DNA of 15,318 bases from JBASTI01 sp964374025 (GTDB lineage: Bacteria > Patescibacteriota > Minisyncoccia > Spechtbacterales > HO2-43-30): the NCBI GenBank assembly GCA_964374025.1, contig CAYJWU010000023.1, forward strand, positions 1 through 15,318, read 5' to 3'. The notes beneath the pieces were generated by a model. The model did not search any database and was not told the DNA's origin. It saw only the letters and a list, made by a program, of their open reading frames with translations. A program made the position numbers and the translations under genes. Numbering within the stretch: the first letter of the stretch is position 1; the number at the start of each line of letters is the position of its first letter. Shown piece after piece: positions 1 through 3,885 of this stretch.

Positions 1-81
1 ACCGCTCTATTAAGCGGTCGTGATTTTTATGAATGTGGGGTGGCACAAGTCAGGACTATGCCAAAACCTCGTGGTGGATAA
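1..81 (+). CDS. Possible C-terminal end of a truncated gene, unknown product
   Basis: Frame 1 is open from the first base of the window to a TAA at 79-81 and would encode the last 26 residues of a protein ending MPKPRGG. The other two forward frames stop within the first 30 bases. I do not recognise the fragment. A 6-bp hairpin (accgct at 1-6, agcggt at 13-18) lies in it and could instead belong to a non-coding element. The call rests only on an open frame and a plausible residue mix, so it is weak. The sequence left of the window would decide it. Confidence 0.33.
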   Translation, partial: TALLSGRDFYECGVAQVRTMPKPRGG

Positions 82-203
82 ATAATTAAATTGTCTTTGG
101 CGGGAAGTCTGTCATCCGAGAAAAGGCCTACGAATGGAGGTATGTATTTGGTATGCGTCAGGTAGAACGAATACTTCTTGCTAACAACTTGTTGCAAACG
201 GCC
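82..203. other. Intergenic stretch without a recognisable gene
   Basis: Between the possible gene tail and the promoter at 204-232 I see no convincing gene. A GGAGGT at 136-141 sits beside two short start codons, but the frames close after 7 and 16 codons. The minus-strand frame crossing this stretch has no recognisable product and overlaps the promoter and small ORF. The only structured element is the dyad at 178-197. Confidence 0.5.
178..197. promoter_or_regulatory. Imperfect dyad just upstream of the -35 box
   Basis: The outer arms ttgc (178-181) and gcaa (194-197) pair. After a one-base bulge the inner arms aacaa (184-188) and ttgtt (190-194) also nearly pair around a single c, sharing one base with the outer arm. 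The dyad ends six bases before the TTGACA at 204, where an activator or repressor could bind. It is short and AT-rich, so chance is possible. Confidence 0.3.
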
Positions 204-232
204 TTGACAAGATTTTGAGGGGGGAGTATACT
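204..232 (+). promoter_or_regulatory. Near-consensus sigma-70-type promoter
   Basis: TTGACA (204-209), a 17-base spacer and TATACT (227-232) make one of the two best promoters in the window. The expected transcription start is about 238-241, right at the ATG of the 38-codon ORF at 241, which implies a leaderless mRNA. No comparable promoter is visible between the terminator at 404-435 and the gene at 537, so this promoter may also serve the operon by read-through. Confidence 0.75.
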
Positions 233-240
233 CGGAATAT

Positions 241-357
241 ATGGATACAAAACAATCTAACAGCCGCAATTATTGGCATCCATTTACCAGCATTAAGCTG
301 TTGGTCATTTTTGGCGCCAAAATTGCCGGAATACTGAAGAAAGTAATGAAAAGATAA
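241..357 (+). CDS. Small cationic protein of 38 residues, leaderless, unknown function
   Basis: An ORF of 38 codons starts with ATG 241 and ends with TAA 355-357. It begins eight bases after a TATACT -10 box with a perfect TTGACA at 17-base spacing, so ribosomes would start at or next to the mRNA 5' end. The first half is polar (MDTKQSNSRNYWHPF). The second half is hydrophobic with repeated lysines (IKLLVIFGAKIAG, then LKKVMKR), like an amphipathic or membrane-associated helix with a basic tail. A strong hairpin terminator follows 46 bases later, giving a compact promoter, ORF and terminator unit. It could be a leader peptide, a small toxin-like or antimicrobial-like membrane peptide, or a 5' leader without a meaningful product. 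I recognise no family. Confidence 0.5.
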   Translation: MDTKQSNSRNYWHPFTSIKLLVIFGAKIAGILKKVMKR

Positions 358-380
358 ATAGAATAACGTTCTAAAATACA

Positions 381-399
381 CCCTTCGACAAACTCAGGG
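381..399. repeat. Short interspersed repeat of the CCCTTCGACAA type
   Basis: cccttcgacaaactcaggg matches, from memory, a short interspersed repeat common in many bacterial genomes (consensus cccttcgacaagctcaggg), with one substitution. The ends ccct and aggg pair. It lies directly before the terminator at 404-435. The assignment should be checked by counting copies in the host genome. Confidence 0.5.
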
Positions 400-403
400 C
401 AAG

Positions 404-435
404 CCAAAAACCAGCCAACAGCGGCTGGTTTTTGG
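404..435. terminator. Strong bidirectional hairpin terminator or attenuator
   Basis: A perfect 13-bp stem (404-416 ccaaaaaccagcc with 423-435 ggctggtttttgg) encloses the 6-base loop aacagc. The A-run on one side and T-run on the other fit intrinsic termination in both directions. It lies between the 38-codon ORF and the operon at 537. If no promoter exists downstream, it is a candidate attenuator for that operon. Confidence 0.75.
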
Positions 436-455
436 TTGTTGAAGCTTGGTTTGAG

Positions 456-507
456 AGGCCTCGGGGACTAGTAGCCGAGGCCTTCCAGGCCGAGAGATAA
501 CATCTCT
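456..507 (+). promoter_or_regulatory. Structured 5' leader of the small-protein operon
   Basis: Two perfect stems precede the first operon gene. The first pairs aggcctcgg (456-464) with ccgaggcct (475-483) around a 10-base loop. The second pairs agagat (493-498) with atctct (502-507) around aac. Neither has a T-run, so they are not simple terminators. The second stem ends 16 bases before the AAAGGAGG ribosome site at 524-531. They may stabilise the mRNA, serve as a protein- or ligand-responsive leader, or be chance. No riboswitch class is recognised. Confidence 0.4.
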
Positions 508-536
508 TTGCTTGAGTTCTTTGAAAGGAGGAAAAA

Positions 537-785
537 GTGTCTCGAAGAACGAAGGTGGTAACAGGAATAGGAGCTGTGCTTTTTGTGTCTGGCGTTGGCA
601 TGGCGATAATCAATGGGACAGTTCATGAGTCACTCGCAATTCGTATACCTGCGATTGTATTTATTTTGTTTGGGTTTGGTTGTTTTATATCGATTTTTTT
701 TGAAGAAGTAGACAAAAACGACAAGGGAGGCGATTCTAAGGGAGGCGGTTCGCCTTCAGATTTCGGTAGAGGCATGTGGGGCTAG
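537..785 (+). CDS. Small two-TM membrane protein with GGG..GRGMWG tail, unknown function
   Basis: This 82-residue protein starts with GTG at 537, chosen because AAAGGAGG (524-531) sits five bases upstream. Two hydrophobic segments are visible (about 8-26 and 34-56), followed by an acidic and basic linker and a glycine-rich tail from residue 64 ending GGGSPSDFGRGMWG. The same kind of tail (GGGLPLDIGGRGLWG) ends the protein at 2512-2682, although the rest of the two proteins differs. It is the first gene of a same-strand operon and is separated by 14 bases from the next gene. I recognise no family. The shared tail could be an interaction motif, a processing or sorting signal, or the matured peptide. 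Confidence 0.8.
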   Translation: MSRRTKVVTGIGAVLFVSGVGMAIINGTVHESLAIRIPAIVFILFGFGCFISIFFEEVDKNDKGGDSKGGGSPSDFGRGMWG

Positions 786-799
786 GAGGAGGAGGAAAA

Positions 800-1027
800 A
801 TGAGTGACTACCACTGCAACAATCTAGCGATAGAGGCATGGCTACAGACTCTGACTCCAGAACAACAAGAGCGACTCGCGAGCGCGCCATTTGAGGAACC
901 TCTACGGTTATTACGTGCTGTGTTGTTCACAATGGGAATCGTAGTCGCATCCGGAGGCGCTTTTATCCTCGTTCTGATGGGCATCGAAGCCATGACCGGC
1001 ATCAATGTCATAGAAGTGAGGTGGTGA
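800..1027 (+). CDS. Small single-TM protein, unknown function
   Basis: The start at ATG 800 is chosen over the in-frame GTG/ATG codons from 776 because a GGAGGAGGAGG stretch (785-795) lies at proper spacing. This gives 75 residues. The N-terminal half is polar and predicted helical (MSDYHCNNLAIEAWL, then TPEQQERLAS). One hydrophobic segment spans about residues 38-65. The N-terminus MSDY resembles the MSEY start of the protein at 2704, and both follow a gene ending in the GRG-x-WG tail, which suggests two diverged copies of one two-gene module. No family is recognised. Confidence 0.75.
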   Translation: MSDYHCNNLAIEAWLQTLTPEQQERLASAPFEEPLRLLRAVLFTMGIVVASGGAFILVLMGIEAMTGINVIEVRW

Positions 1028-1080
1028 GAGAAGATCACAGATACGGTGGATACTACAAAAAAGAAGATAGGAGGAAGGAT

Positions 1081-1311
1081 ATGAGTGAATGGTGGGGTCT
1101 GATAGGCGTGGGCATCTGGCTGTTTGTAACTTTCGTACATGGTTCGGTGTTCTCCTATGCGATTGCAATATCGAAAGACAATGATGATGCAGATGACTAT
1201 GCAATGGCATGGGCAACAAGTTTTATGTGGCCCTTCTTGTGGATAATGGCCGTGCTGATACTGCTGTTTGGCGGACCTATCATTCTTGGGAAACGGGGGA
1301 GACAACAATGA
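1081..1311 (+). CDS. Small two-TM membrane protein, copy 1
   Basis: This 76-residue protein starts at ATG 1081, with GGAGGA at 1070-1075. Start codons from 1021 lie in frame but lack this site, and the second copy at 1767 has no such extension. Hydrophobic segments span about residues 5-27 (WWGLIGVGIWLFVTFVHGSVF) and 46-68, joined by an acidic loop (SKDNDDADDYAM). The C-terminus GKRGRQQ is basic. Both ends are predicted to be on the same side of the membrane. The stop TGA (1309-1311) overlaps the next start in ATGA, indicating translational coupling. The function is unknown. Confidence 0.8.
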   Translation: MSEWWGLIGVGIWLFVTFVHGSVFSYAIAISKDNDDADDYAMAWATSFMWPFLWIMAVLILLFGGPIILGKRGRQQ

Positions 1312-1745
1312 AAATCGTTGTGGTGACCGCATACATTCATAATTGGAAAAGCGGAGCTTGTACTCCCATAGTCGTTGTGGCATATCCAGAACGGCTCCAC
1401 CCCTTTGTCCAAGAAAGAGTGTACTACTGGAAGCAAGAAGAGGAGGAAAGAATTCAACAACTCGATCCAGGGGCCTACGAGCATTCTATTGCCGAGTGCG
1501 GCATTGAAGAACTTGCAAGAAAAGGAGACACGGAGCCGTCTGTCACCAAAGAACTGATGGAAGAGATTACTGGAGAGGATCAAATGACGCGGGTGCTATG
1601 GTCAGTATTTCCTCGCGATGATAAACATTTCCTCCTCGAAATGATTATGCGGGCGTATGAGCAGTACCTGAAAGGAGATGACCAAGAGACTATTGAGTTT
1701 TTTCCAGTAGGTTCAAAAGAACACGGGCATGGTGGACACTACTAA
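1308..1745 (+). CDS. Soluble protein of 145 residues, unknown function, copy 1
   Basis: ATG 1308 forms an ATGA overlap with the stop of the preceding membrane-protein gene, and a GGGGGAG lies just upstream. The longer in-frame reading from 1209 would lie inside the upstream gene and is rejected. The protein starts with a beta-like MKIVVVTAYIHNW, carries a charged helical middle (KQEEEERIQQLD, KELMEEITGED) and ends in a histidine-rich tail (HGHGGHY) that could bind a metal. There is no signal peptide or TM segment. The fixed pairing and coupling with a two-TM protein suggest that the two act together. No family is recognised. Confidence 0.8.
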   Translation: MKIVVVTAYIHNWKSGACTPIVVVAYPERLHPFVQERVYYWKQEEEERIQQLDPGAYEHSIAECGIEELARKGDTEPSVTKELMEEITGEDQMTRVLWSVFPRDDKHFLLEMIMRAYEQYLKGDDQETIEFFPVGSKEHGHGGHY

Positions 1746-1766
1746 AAAGAAGATAGGAGGAAGGAT

Positions 1767-1997
1767 ATGAGTGAATGGTGGGGTCTGATAGGCGTGGGCA
1801 TCTGGCTGTTTGTAACTTTCGTACATGGTTCGGTGTTCTCCTATGCGATTGCAATATCGAAAGACAATGATGATGCAGATGACTATGCAATGGCATGGGC
1901 AACAAGTTTTATGTGGCCCTTCTTGTGGATAATGGCCGTGCTGATACTGCTGTTTGGCGGACCTATCATTCTTGGGAAACGGGGGAGACAACAATGA
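1767..1997 (+). CDS. Small two-TM membrane protein, copy 2
   Basis: This is an exact duplicate of the gene at 1081-1311, with the same ribosome site (GGAGGA at 1756-1761), 76 residues and two hydrophobic segments around an acidic loop. The upstream in-frame extension present in copy 1 is broken here because the preceding bases are the end of the 145-residue gene, which supports the ATG at 1767 as the true start. Its stop overlaps the next start by ATGA. Confidence 0.8.
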   Translation: MSEWWGLIGVGIWLFVTFVHGSVFSYAIAISKDNDDADDYAMAWATSFMWPFLWIMAVLILLFGGPIILGKRGRQQ

Positions 1998-2431
1998 AAA
2001 TCGTTGTGGTGACCGCATACATTCATAATTGGAAAAGCGGAGCTTGTACTCCCATAGTCGTTGTGGCATATCCAGAACGGCTCCACCCCTTTGTCCAAGA
2101 AAGAGTGTACTACTGGAAGCAAGAAGAGGAGGAAAGAATTCAACAACTCGATCCAGGGGCCTACGAGCATTCTATTGCCGAGTGCGGCATTGAAGAACTT
2201 GCAAGAAAAGGAGACACGGAGCCGTCTGTCACCAAAGAACTGATGGAAGAGATTACTGGAGAGGATCAAATGACGCGGGTGCTATGGTCAGTATTTCCTC
2301 GCGATGATAAACATTTCCTCCTCGAAATGATTATGCGGGCGTATGAGCAGTACCTGAAAGGAGATGACCAAGAGACTATTGAGTTTTTTCCAGTAGGTTC
2401 AAAAGAACACGGGCATGGTGGACACTACTAA
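1994..2431 (+). CDS. Soluble protein of 145 residues, unknown function, copy 2
   Basis: This is an exact duplicate of the gene at 1308-1745, starting at ATG 1994 in an ATGA overlap and ending in the histidine-rich HGHGGHY tail with TAA 2429-2431. The duplication boundary falls at this stop codon, so the whole reading frame is kept. Two identical copies double the dose of the pair relative to the other operon members, if the array is real. Confidence 0.8.
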   Translation: MKIVVVTAYIHNWKSGACTPIVVVAYPERLHPFVQERVYYWKQEEEERIQQLDPGAYEHSIAECGIEELARKGDTEPSVTKELMEEITGEDQMTRVLWSVFPRDDKHFLLEMIMRAYEQYLKGDDQETIEFFPVGSKEHGHGGHY

Positions 2432-2451
2432 GTCGTTGAATGCGCTCTGTG

Positions 2452-2474
2452 AATTTGACGTTAAATGTCGAATT
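2452..2474. promoter_or_regulatory. 23-base dyad in the gap after the duplication
   Basis: aatttgac and gtcgaatt form near-perfect arms around gttaaat: nine of eleven pairs are Watson-Crick and two are G-T. It lies in the only wide gap inside the operon (2432-2511). It could be an RNA hairpin, a processing site or an operator. No T-run follows and no clear promoter accompanies it. Confidence 0.35.
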
Positions 2475-2511
2475 TGGTCGAGTGCAAGAAGTGCATGGAG
2501 AAGGAGGCGTA

Positions 2512-2682
2512 ATGAAGAAAGAAAGACGTACCTTATTGGTCGCAGTAGGAGCCATTGTGTTTTTTGTTATAGGAGCTCTTGTGATCTGGCTTCTAGGCGG
2601 GAATGCGGAAAGCGTTGATAGTCAAAATCAAGACGGGGGAGGATTGCCGCTAGACATTGGCGGCAGAGGACTTTGGGGATAA
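2512..2682 (+). CDS. Small single-TM protein with GGG..GRGLWG tail, unknown function
   Basis: ATG 2512 is chosen for the AAGGAGG at 2501-2507. The longer reading from 2440 lacks a ribosome site. The 56-residue protein has a basic N-terminus (MKKERRTLL), one hydrophobic segment (about 8-29), a polar linker (NAESVDSQNQD) and a tail GGGLPLDIGGRGLWG. The tail matches that of the protein at 537-785 while the membrane parts differ, so the tail is probably the functional part. With no lipobox or LPXTG, it is not a classical lipoprotein or sortase substrate. The positive-inside rule would place the tail outside the cell. Confidence 0.75.
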   Translation: MKKERRTLLVAVGAIVFFVIGALVIWLLGGNAESVDSQNQDGGGLPLDIGGRGLWG

Positions 2683-2703
2683 AAGAAGCAAATGGAGGAA
2701 GAA

Positions 2704-3066
2704 ATGTCTGAATATCGGTATGCAGACGAAGGATTGGCTAAATTGTACAAGGAATTGGGTGATGCAAGGGATAAGATTCGGGTCTTAGCAGAACGCAAAC
2801 GCGAGATAGGGTCCGAAATTAGTAGAATCCGCAAACAAATCGGAAGAATCATGGCCATTGTCAATACAGGTGAGTTGAATAAGCCGCGAGAAGAGTTTCA
2901 CAATGCGGGATGTCCAAGGATATCGTCGCAAGAGACGAGCGAAGAGCTGATCCTGCTTGTCGAGTATAGGGGAGTCCCGACATACGGCCGCTTTCCAGGT
3001 CTCTACGAAAATGTGTATCAGTGCCCCGAATGTAATGCGGAAATTACAATAAGCTACTTGGAGTAA
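2704..3066 (+). CDS. Coiled-coil protein with C-terminal CPEC knuckle, unknown function
   Basis: ATG 2704 is chosen because GGAGG (2694-2698) lies five bases upstream. An ATG at 2692 in the same frame overlaps that site. The protein has 120 residues. About residues 8-52 form a charged coiled-coil-like helix (KLYKELGDARDKIRVLAER and onward). The C-terminal part contains one lone Cys (NAGCPRIS) and a CPEC pair (YQCPECNAEITISY), which could be half of a zinc ribbon completed by dimerisation. It follows the GRG-tail gene by 21 bases and begins MSEY like the protein at 800. The function is unknown. Confidence 0.8.
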   Translation: MSEYRYADEGLAKLYKELGDARDKIRVLAERKREIGSEISRIRKQIGRIMAIVNTGELNKPREEFHNAGCPRISSQETSEELILLVEYRGVPTYGRFPGLYENVYQCPECNAEITISYLE

Positions 3067-3080
3067 AGGAGAGAATAAAC

Positions 3081-3305
3081 ATGAGGAAACTGCAGATGGG
3101 CGTTATGGGCTCTGTGGCGGGTAATGGGAAAGTGTTAGCGGTAGGTAGCTCCCTATCTTTGTTGGGTTGGTTGACGATCGGATGGCTAATATGGGTGGGT
3201 GTTATCGATTGGCCGTTGCGCGCAATACTGTTTACAAGCTTTTTTGCCGCTATGCTAGTTTTTCTTGGACTTGCAGCCAATATGATAACTGTAATAAGTG
3301 ATTGA
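3081..3305 (+). CDS. Small two-TM membrane protein, unknown function
   Basis: This 74-residue protein has AAAGGAGAG (3066-3074) upstream of ATG 3081. The N-terminus is polar (MRKLQMGVMGS). Two hydrophobic segments span about 17-42 (GWLTIGWLIWVGVI) and 47-70. It is the last gene of the operon, ends TGA at 3303-3305, and a terminator begins two bases later. No family is recognised. Its small size and two-TM layout resemble the other membrane members of the operon, but I see no shared sequence. Confidence 0.75.
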   Translation: MRKLQMGVMGSVAGNGKVLAVGSSLSLLGWLTIGWLIWVGVIDWPLRAILFTSFFAAMLVFLGLAANMITVISD

Positions 3306-3307
3306 AA

Positions 3308-3331
3308 GCGAGGAAATTTCCTCGCTTTTTT
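3308..3331 (+). terminator. Palindromic terminator closing the small-protein operon
   Basis: gcgaggaaatttcctcgc (3308-3325) is a perfect 18-base palindrome followed directly by six Ts (3326-3331). An almost identical terminator occurs at 3818-3841. Confidence 0.88.
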
Positions 3332-3360
3332 ACTGCATAAATTACGTACAAACACTAGAG

Positions 3361-3394
3361 TATACAAATACTCACGATCGTGAGTATTTGTATA
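3361..3394. promoter_or_regulatory. 34-bp perfect palindrome, candidate operator
   Basis: Each half is tatacaaatactcacga or its exact reverse complement, giving 17 of 17 paired bases with the centre in cgatcg. It ends exactly where the -35 box TTGACA (3395) begins. No T-run follows, so it is not a terminator. A perfect palindrome this long next to a consensus promoter is best explained as the site of a dimeric regulator or as a selected cruciform or hairpin. No regulator gene that could be matched to it is in the window. Confidence 0.75.
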
Positions 3395-3422
3395 TTGACA
3401 GATTATTGGAGCTTGGTATGAT
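3395..3422 (+). promoter_or_regulatory. Consensus promoter of the lipoprotein gene
   Basis: TTGACA (3395-3400), a 16-base spacer and TATGAT (3417-3422) precede the lipoprotein gene. The expected transcript start is about 3429-3431. The 34-bp palindrome abuts the -35 box. Confidence 0.75.
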
Positions 3423-3431
3423 GGCAATACA

Positions 3432-3464
3432 ATGAAACCCGGGCGAAAGGAGGAAGCGGGATGA
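3432..3464 (+). CDS. Possible 10-codon leader ORF overlapping the lipoprotein start
   Basis: An ATG nine bases after the -10 box opens a 10-codon frame (MKPGRKEEAG) whose TGA (3462-3464) overlaps the lipoprotein ATG at 3461. The distance matches the leaderless starts elsewhere in the window. The codons cover the Shine-Dalgarno site of the lipoprotein gene, so translating it would hide or couple that start. It is short enough to be chance. Confidence 0.25.
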   Translation: MKPGRKEEAG

Positions 3465-3802
3465 AGAAAAGTTTGCTATTTGCCCTTGGAGTGGCCATAT
3501 TACTTTTGGCGCTTGTAAGTTGCGCGGGAGAAAAACCTTCAGTTGTAAATCCCTCAACCACGCAAGTCGCATATGACTTTTCGGCTGTTGTAACAGTTGG
3601 GAATCGTTCGTTTATACCCATAAATAAGGTCGGTAAGCCGAGCGATAATCCGTCTCTTATACTCAATATACTGAAAGAATTTGAGAAAGAGCACCCGGGC
3701 ATTGAGATCGTTGATTGGAAGATTGAGAAAGAGCAGGATTCTTATAGCGCAAGCGATAAAATATTTGGTATCTGGGTAGACCATAGGCCGAAAAGCCAGT
3801 AG
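3461..3802 (+). CDS. Secreted lipoprotein, unknown function
   Basis: This 113-residue protein has a strong ribosome site (AAAGGAGG at 3446-3453, seven bases before ATG 3461). The N-terminus is a lipoprotein signal peptide: MKK, a hydrophobic core (LLFALGVAILLLAL) and lipobox LVSC with Cys21 as the acylation site. The mature part of about 92 residues is polar, with a helical segment (NILKEFEKEHPGIEIVDW) and a short C-terminus. I recognise no family. It is a one-gene transcription unit with its own promoter, palindrome and terminator. Confidence 0.82.
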   Translation: MKKSLLFALGVAILLLALVSCAGEKPSVVNPSTTQVAYDFSAVVTVGNRSFIPINKVGKPSDNPSLILNILKEFEKEHPGIEIVDWKIEKEQDSYSASDKIFGIWVDHRPKSQ

Positions 3803-3817
3803 CGTTTCAAACCGCAG

Positions 3818-3841
3818 GCGAGGAAGTTTCCTCGCTTTTTT
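3818..3841 (+). terminator. Palindromic terminator after the lipoprotein gene
   Basis: gcgaggaagtttcctcgc (3818-3835) followed by six Ts (3836-3841) differs by one central base from the terminator at 3308-3331. The pair frames the lipoprotein cassette like near-identical direct repeats 510 bases apart. Confidence 0.88.
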
Positions 3842-3849
3842 ATTTCGGG

Positions 3850-3878
3850 TTACTTTTTTTGTAAATTTATGATATACT
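3850..3878 (+). promoter_or_regulatory. Extended -10 promoter of the MNT-HEPN gene
   Basis: TGaTATACT (3870-3878) is an extended -10 box. A weak -35 (ttactt, 3850-3855) lies 17 bases upstream. The start codon GTG 3886 follows seven bases after the box, implying a leaderless mRNA. No Shine-Dalgarno site is present. Confidence 0.6.
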
Positions 3879-3885
3879 TATCGCA

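Larger units (their letters stand above)
1058..2431 (+). repeat. Perfect 686-bp tandem duplication of a two-gene unit
   Basis: Bases 1058-1745 and 1744-2431 are identical as far as I can compare them, with a constant offset of 686. Each copy holds its own Shine-Dalgarno site and two complete genes. Imperfect homology flanks the unit: ggtggatactacaaaa at 1045-1060 resembles ggtggacactactaaa at 1731-1746, and the right end at 2417-2431 repeats it. Slippage or unequal recombination between such short homologies would create the array. The lack of any difference implies a very recent event, selection or gene conversion, or an assembly error. Confidence 0.93.

Noticed and set aside
1..18. Hairpin accgct/agcggt at the left edge as a terminator or tRNA end
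   Set aside because: There is no T-run close behind, no tRNA fold, and an open reading frame runs through it. The sequence to the left is not visible.
1021..1080. An upstream GTG start that would extend the first two-TM protein by 20 residues
   Set aside because: The second, identical copy has no such extension, and the GGAGGA site points to the ATG at 1081.
1209..1307. A longer start for the 145-residue protein
   Set aside because: It would overlap the preceding gene by about 100 bases without a ribosome site, while ATG 1308 gives an ATGA overlap.
808..1383. A 191-codon minus-strand open frame across the start of the small-protein operon, and shorter ones repeated with the duplication
   Set aside because: It is antisense to several genes that have ribosome sites and coupling signals, its residue mix is unnatural (many Cys, His, Arg and Pro), and it lacks a start signal.
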